A stretch of DNA of 64,000 nucleotides. It comes from Cyclobacteriaceae bacterium (GTDB lineage Bacteria; Bacteroidota; Bacteroidia; Cytophagales; Cyclobacteriaceae). Below the pieces are notes generated by a model, which did not search any database, was not told the origin of the DNA, and worked only from the letters and a program-made list of their open reading frames with translations. The translations under genes were made by a program, and so were the position numbers. Positions 60,113 to 64,000 of the stretch are shown here, piece after piece. The DNA is taken from the NCBI GenBank assembly GCA_028284125.1, contig JANQSI010000023.1, positions 186,001 through 250,000 of the forward strand. The letters are read 5' to 3'. Position 1 is the first letter of the stretch, and each line of letters opens with the position of its first letter.

Positions 60113-63097
60113 ATGAGACATGCGTTTTTGATACTATGGTTAGTGGTTTTTGCAATTCAACCACTAAAGGGACAGTCCATTGAAGCATTGATTAAAAATG
60201 CCGAAGAAAGACTTGAAAAGGATGATTGGGTTCGAGCAACAAAAGATTTTGAGTCTATTCTTGCAAAATATGATGGCCAGTTAAGTGCGGTTCAAAAAGC
60301 CAGAGTTCACAATGATTTAGGCTATCTCAATCTGAGGTTACTAAATATGGAAGATGCAGAGTACCATCTGAATCTTTCCATTTTAGAACATGAGGAATCA
60401 GGACTCACTGATCGAACAAATTATGCGCAGGCCCTCCAACACATGGGGGAGTTGTTTCTAGCCAACGTTCAGTACGACATAGCTAAAGGCTACATCGACC
60501 AGGCAATTCAAGTTATTATAGATGACAAAGGACGAGAAAGTGCAGAATATGCACTGGCAAGAATCGACCTGGCACAAGTGTATGAGGAAATTGGCTACTA
60601 CGATCTGGCCTATGATATTTTCTTCGAAAGCCATGAATCTTTAAAGGGTCTCGGAGCATTTTCCCCGGAATATGCGGAAGCATGTAACCACCTAGGAAGA
60701 ATCCTCATTCGACAAGGTCAACCGGCAAAAGCTGAGGAGTACATCAATGAGGGGACAGTGATTTACAAGCAGCTTGGAACTGACTATGATGTAGAACGCG
60801 CGGAATCGCTTGAAGGCCTGGGAAATTTCTATGAACAGCTTGGAAGATATGAAGATGCAGAGAAAACGCTTTTAGAAGCCCTTGAAATAAAACGTGGAAT
60901 TCCCAATGAGGCAAATATTCTAATTATAGAGACACTCAATGATCTTGGGATTCTGTATAGACATCTAGGTGACGATGTTCGATCTGAAGAAATGTTTTTA
61001 GAAGTGGTTAGAGAGTGTGAAGAAGAACTTACGACTGATCACCAGTTTTATGCTACTGCCAAAAACAACCTTGCGACGATCGCCATGCAAAAAGGCGAAA
61101 ATGAAAAAGCAAAAACTCTTTTAGAAGAGGCACTCGCCACCTATGATCAAAAATACGGACCAAATCACCCGCTATCAGCGAATACACTAAACAACCTTGC
61201 CAGAGTTGAAAAACAGTTGGGTGAAAGCGGCGTGGCTGAAGAATATTATAAAAGGGTGCTTCAACTGGATGAAAAATTGTATGGCAAGAATCATCCGGAT
61301 TATGCTACTACTTTGATGAATCTCGCAATTCTGTATAGCGCAGATGGTCGTAACGATGAAGCAGACAAATTCTATCTGGAAGCACTTTCCATCAGGAAAA
61401 ATGTACTTGGAGTAAATCACCCAACCTATTACAGAGCTTTAGAAAATGTAGGTCTACATGCTGTGGCTCAAGGTAAAATGCTACAGGCAGAAGCCTACTT
61501 CAAGGAAGCAATTGAAATTCAAATAGGTCAAGTCGAATCCATTTTCGCAGCACTTCCACCTAGAGATAAAGAAATATTTTATGCTCGATTGAGAGATGAT
61601 GTCGATCGTTATAATTACATCGCATTTGGCCTCCTTGACCAAAAGCCGGAGTTGATCAAAAACATTTTTGACTACCAGATAAAGACAAAAACACTACTCT
61701 TTGTCCCTGCTGGAAAAATCGAAGGTCGAATTGTAAATGGCAATGACCAAAACCTGCGTAACCAATATTTCGAATGGAGAAATGATAAACAACTTCTTGC
61801 CAATTATTACCGAATTGGAGAACAACGATTGCAAGAAAACAACATCGATCTTGATATTGTTGAAAACGATGTTTTGGCAAAAGAGCGTGGGCTTATTTCA
61901 AAAATGGAAGAATTCAAATCCATTTTACCAACAACATCCGAAAGCTGGAATGATGTGTTAGGAAAGGTGAATCCCGATGAGGCAGTCGTTGAGATCATTA
62001 AAATCAGGGAGTTCCAATCTCAAGAAAACAACGATGGAATCATCTTCGGCTTCACGAACCTGACTCAATACCTGGCTGTAATTTTTGAAAATGGAGCACA
62101 AGAACCAAAATATGCTGTGCTCGGCAACAGATTCAGATATGAAGATGATCAACTAGATATTTATAAAGGCGCAGTTGCTAGAGGAAATGAAAATGAAGCA
62201 TTTGATCAGCTTTGGGCTCCCATTCACAATCAGCTTGGGAAAGTCAAAAAATTGAGAGTTACCGCTGATGGTATCTATCACCAGATTAATCCAAATGCGC
62301 TTAAATCTGGACCGAACAAATATTTGATTGATGAATACTTCGTGACCTACTTGACAAGTTGCAAAGATTTGTTTAGAGAAGAGACAGAGGCTTTATCCAA
62401 AAAATCTGTCCTATTTGGGAATCCCAATTTCACAGGCTCAGCACCTACTGATCGTTTGAACTTGGCTCCACTCGTAACTTCCGAATTAGAAATCAATTCG
62501 ATTGCAGCGATTTTGGAGCCAAAAGATTGGAATGCCCGAGTTTACGCAAAAGCAGATGCCTCGGAATTAAGGATACGATCAGCGTACAACCCGACATTGC
62601 TTCACATTGCGACGCACGGATTCTTCTCGAAAGACGATGAATTCTTCTCAAAAGTCACAAAAATCGAAGACCCACAATTCAAGTCCGGGCTTCTTTTAGC
62701 AGGCGCATCAAAAAGCTATGATGGATTCATAAATGGATTTAACCCTAATGAATTAAATGACGGAATATTAACAACTTATGAGGCGATGAGTTTAGATTTG
62801 GCTAGAACTAAACTAGTCGTCCTTTCAGCACCAGAGCCTAATGTCCCTCAAGTTGAGAACAGAGATGGTATCTACGGACTGCAAAGAGCGTTCATCGTTG
62901 CAGGTGCCAGAAATCTTTTAACCAACTTTTCTAGGACCAATGCAAACGCGATGAGCGAATTGACCGTTTTGTTTTATCATAAGTTTATTGAGACAGAAGA
63001 TGCCAGTGAATCACTGCGCTTCGCTCAACAAAAATTGAGAACTAAATATGATGATCCTCGGATTTGGGGTTCATTTATGCTTGTAGGAAATGGATAA
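60113..63097 (+). CDS. Exported TPR-CHAT protein lacking the catalytic cysteine
   Basis: A 994-residue protein with signal peptide (about 1-21), about ten TPR units (about 30-470; e.g. GKNHPDYATTLMNLAILYSADGR-type units) and a C-terminal CHAT domain (about 700-994). The histidine is kept (H835 in LLHIATHGFF), but the usual LSACETG motif reads LSAPEPN, with Pro907 at the cysteine position, so proteolytic activity is probably lost. The following RDGIYGLQRAFIVAGARN and RIWGSFMLVG segments are normal. Unlike the 24 kb CHAT protein it has no C-terminal membrane segment. It precedes a TPR/propeller gene by 19 bases, probably one operon. Confidence 0.88.
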   Translation: MRHAFLILWLVVFAIQPLKGQSIEALIKNAEERLEKDDWVRATKDFESILAKYDGQLSAVQKARVHNDLGYLNLRLLNMEDAEYHLNLSILEHEESGLTDRTNYAQALQHMGELFLANVQYDIAKGYIDQAIQVIIDDKGRESAEYALARIDLAQVYEEIGYYDLAYDIFFESHESLKGLGAFSPEYAEACNHLGRILIRQGQPAKAEEYINEGTVIYKQLGTDYDVERAESLEGLGNFYEQLGRYEDAEKTLLEALEIKRGIPNEANILIIETLNDLGILYRHLGDDVRSEEMFLEVVRECEEELTTDHQFYATAKNNLATIAMQKGENEKAKTLLEEALATYDQKYGPNHPLSANTLNNLARVEKQLGESGVAEEYYKRVLQLDEKLYGKNHPDYATTLMNLAILYSADGRNDEADKFYLEALSIRKNVLGVNHPTYYRALENVGLHAVAQGKMLQAEAYFKEAIEIQIGQVESIFAALPPRDKEIFYARLRDDVDRYNYIAFGLLDQKPELIKNIFDYQIKTKTLLFVPAGKIEGRIVNGNDQNLRNQYFEWRNDKQLLANYYRIGEQRLQENNIDLDIVENDVLAKERGLISKMEEFKSILPTTSESWNDVLGKVNPDEAVVEIIKIREFQSQENNDGIIFGFTNLTQYLAVIFENGAQEPKYAVLGNRFRYEDDQLDIYKGAVARGNENEAFDQLWAPIHNQLGKVKKLRVTADGIYHQINPNALKSGPNKYLIDEYFVTYLTSCKDLFREETEALSKKSVLFGNPNFTGSAPTDRLNLAPLVTSELEINSIAAILEPKDWNARVYAKADASELRIRSAYNPTLLHIATHGFFSKDDEFFSKVTKIEDPQFKSGLLLAGASKSYDGFINGFNPNELNDGILTTYEAMSLDLARTKLVVLSAPEPNVPQVENRDGIYGLQRAFIVAGARNLLTNFSRTNANAMSELTVLFYHKFIETEDASESLRFAQQKLRTKYDDPRIWGSFMLVGNG

Positions 63098-63116
63098 CTG
63101 ATCCAAACAAAGTGTT

Positions 63117-64000
63117 ATGAAAAAAGTACTGTTTCTCGTTCTGAACATCCTTGCATTTTCAGTCATTGCTCAACGGACCGAACTTTTCGTTTCCTATGGC
63201 GATGAGCTTTTCGAAAGCGCACAATACATCAAAGCGATCCCTGTTTACAAAGCTGCGCTTGAGAAGAATCCCAATTATATCAAAGCAAAATATCGATTGG
63301 GCGAATGCTATCGGTTTACATTCGACTATGAAAGTGCTCAATTTTACTACGGAGATATAGCCAAAAATAATGACTCGCGTTATCCATTGGCTGGATTTTA
63401 CTACGGGCAAATGCAAAAGCTGAGAGGTCAGTATTCGAATGCATTAACCACCTTCAAAGTGTTTCAGCGTCTCATTAAGGACCAAAATCTTCTAGAAGAC
63501 GAAAATTACAGAGACTTTTATAAGCAGGCGAAAGTAGAAATCGATGGATGCCAATTAGCCATTAACCAAGTAGCAATGGAGCATCCTGATCATTCACTTT
63601 CTCCAGTTTTGGGTGAGCTTAACTCCCCATATAATGACTTTGCAGCTTTCTCTTTGGGAACTGACGATATCATTTGTGTGACATCAGCGAGAAAGTCTGG
63701 TAAAGGCGGACTTCAAAACAACACTTTCGGCCAAAGTTTCACCGATCTTTTCAGGTTTAGAAAAGATGCGGGTGGTACTTGGGTAGAATACAGTGTTAAA
63801 GATCGATTCGAATCAGTTCTGAATACGAAATGGGGAGAAGGTTCGGGATCGTTCAACAGAGAAAGAACAAAATTCTACTATACCAATTGTAACGAAGATC
63901 TGGGTGATGTGTGTCACATCTTCGTTTCATATCTAACAGCAGGTAGATGGACAGAGCCAGTTGCTCTGAACGTAAACATTAACATGAGTGGTTATACTTC
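63117..64000 (+). CDS. Exported TPR/beta-propeller protein (PorE/OmpA-family like), 3' end outside window
   Basis: The ATG at 63117 opens a frame that is still open at the window edge, giving 294 visible residues. A signal peptide (MKKVLFLVLNILAFSVIAQ) is followed by TPR units (FESAQYIKAIPVYKAALEKN, GECYRFTFDYESAQFYY). Propeller-like PD40 segments begin near residue 155 (SPVLGELNSPYNDFAAFSL, then SGSFNRERTKFYYTNC). TPR then PD40 then, usually, an OmpA domain is the architecture of PorE and its many paralogues in Bacteroidota, which tie T9SS components to peptidoglycan. The OmpA part is not visible. It is co-directional with the inactive CHAT protein gene. Confidence 0.82.
   Translation, partial: MKKVLFLVLNILAFSVIAQRTELFVSYGDELFESAQYIKAIPVYKAALEKNPNYIKAKYRLGECYRFTFDYESAQFYYGDIAKNNDSRYPLAGFYYGQMQKLRGQYSNALTTFKVFQRLIKDQNLLEDENYRDFYKQAKVEIDGCQLAINQVAMEHPDHSLSPVLGELNSPYNDFAAFSLGTDDIICVTSARKSGKGGLQNNTFGQSFTDLFRFRKDAGGTWVEYSVKDRFESVLNTKWGEGSGSFNRERTKFYYTNCNEDLGDVCHIFVSYLTAGRWTEPVALNVNINMSGYT

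Overview
The window is from a low-GC Bacteroidota chromosome, most likely a marine member of the Cytophagales. This rests on a giant secreted protein ending in a type IX secretion (T9SS) sorting domain, a TonB receptor with an N-terminal carboxypeptidase-regulatory-like domain, a bacillithiol enzyme (BshA), LytTR and TPR-LuxR regulators, and scarce Shine-Dalgarno signals. I saw no tRNA, rRNA, CRISPR array, insertion sequence or phage genes.

Layout. 1-12.3 kb: partial AlbA_2 protein, a MoxR-like ATPase/VWA pair, a small ORF, a fatty-acid hydroxylase, bshA, a serine beta-lactamase-like hydrolase with a degenerate GH3-like front half, mutL with its small upstream partner, two active rhomboid proteases and an acid-phosphatase lipoprotein. 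12.3-17.8 kb: TonB receptor, rlmN, a small exported protein and a membrane LytTR regulator. 17.9-24 kb: a five-gene overlapping operon in which TRAP transporter subunits DctQ and DctM flank an unrelated membrane protein and are followed by two paralogous TPR-LuxR sensors. The matching TakP-like solute-binding protein lies apart at 42 kb.

24-38.5 kb: an exported TPR-CHAT protease faces, tail to tail, a TPR anti-sigma-like membrane protein and its ECF sigma factor. The sigma gene is divergent from a 3329-residue T9SS substrate. The shared intergenic region carries two outward-facing copies of TGTTCACA-N14-CGACTAA with identical spacing, the likely promoters for this sigma factor. I propose a module in which a periplasmic CHAT protease may act on the anti-sigma factor, releasing sigma to transcribe itself and the giant protein.

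38.7-43.8 kb: tricorn-like S41 protease, the TRAP binding protein and an SH3-like membrane protein. 43.8-58.3 kb: the most unusual region. It holds a patatin phospholipase, a 1332-residue multi-pass sensor with a Cache-like domain, an exported helical/barrel protein, a membrane-anchored trypsin-like protease whose catalytic domain should face the cytosol, an exported protein whose signal peptide is out of frame, a TPR histidine kinase with a NarL-type response regulator, and a signal-less subtilisin. Four or five of the promoter regions carry a dyad of the form TACC(or TCCC)-N8-GGTA, the geometry of a NarL-family 7-2-7 site. This suggests one regulon run by the embedded two-component system, possibly an envelope-stress or cell-damage/defence response.

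58.5-64 kb: cysS, then a second exported TPR-CHAT protein that has lost its catalytic cysteine, followed by the start of a TPR/beta-propeller protein resembling PorE-type T9SS or OmpA-family proteins.
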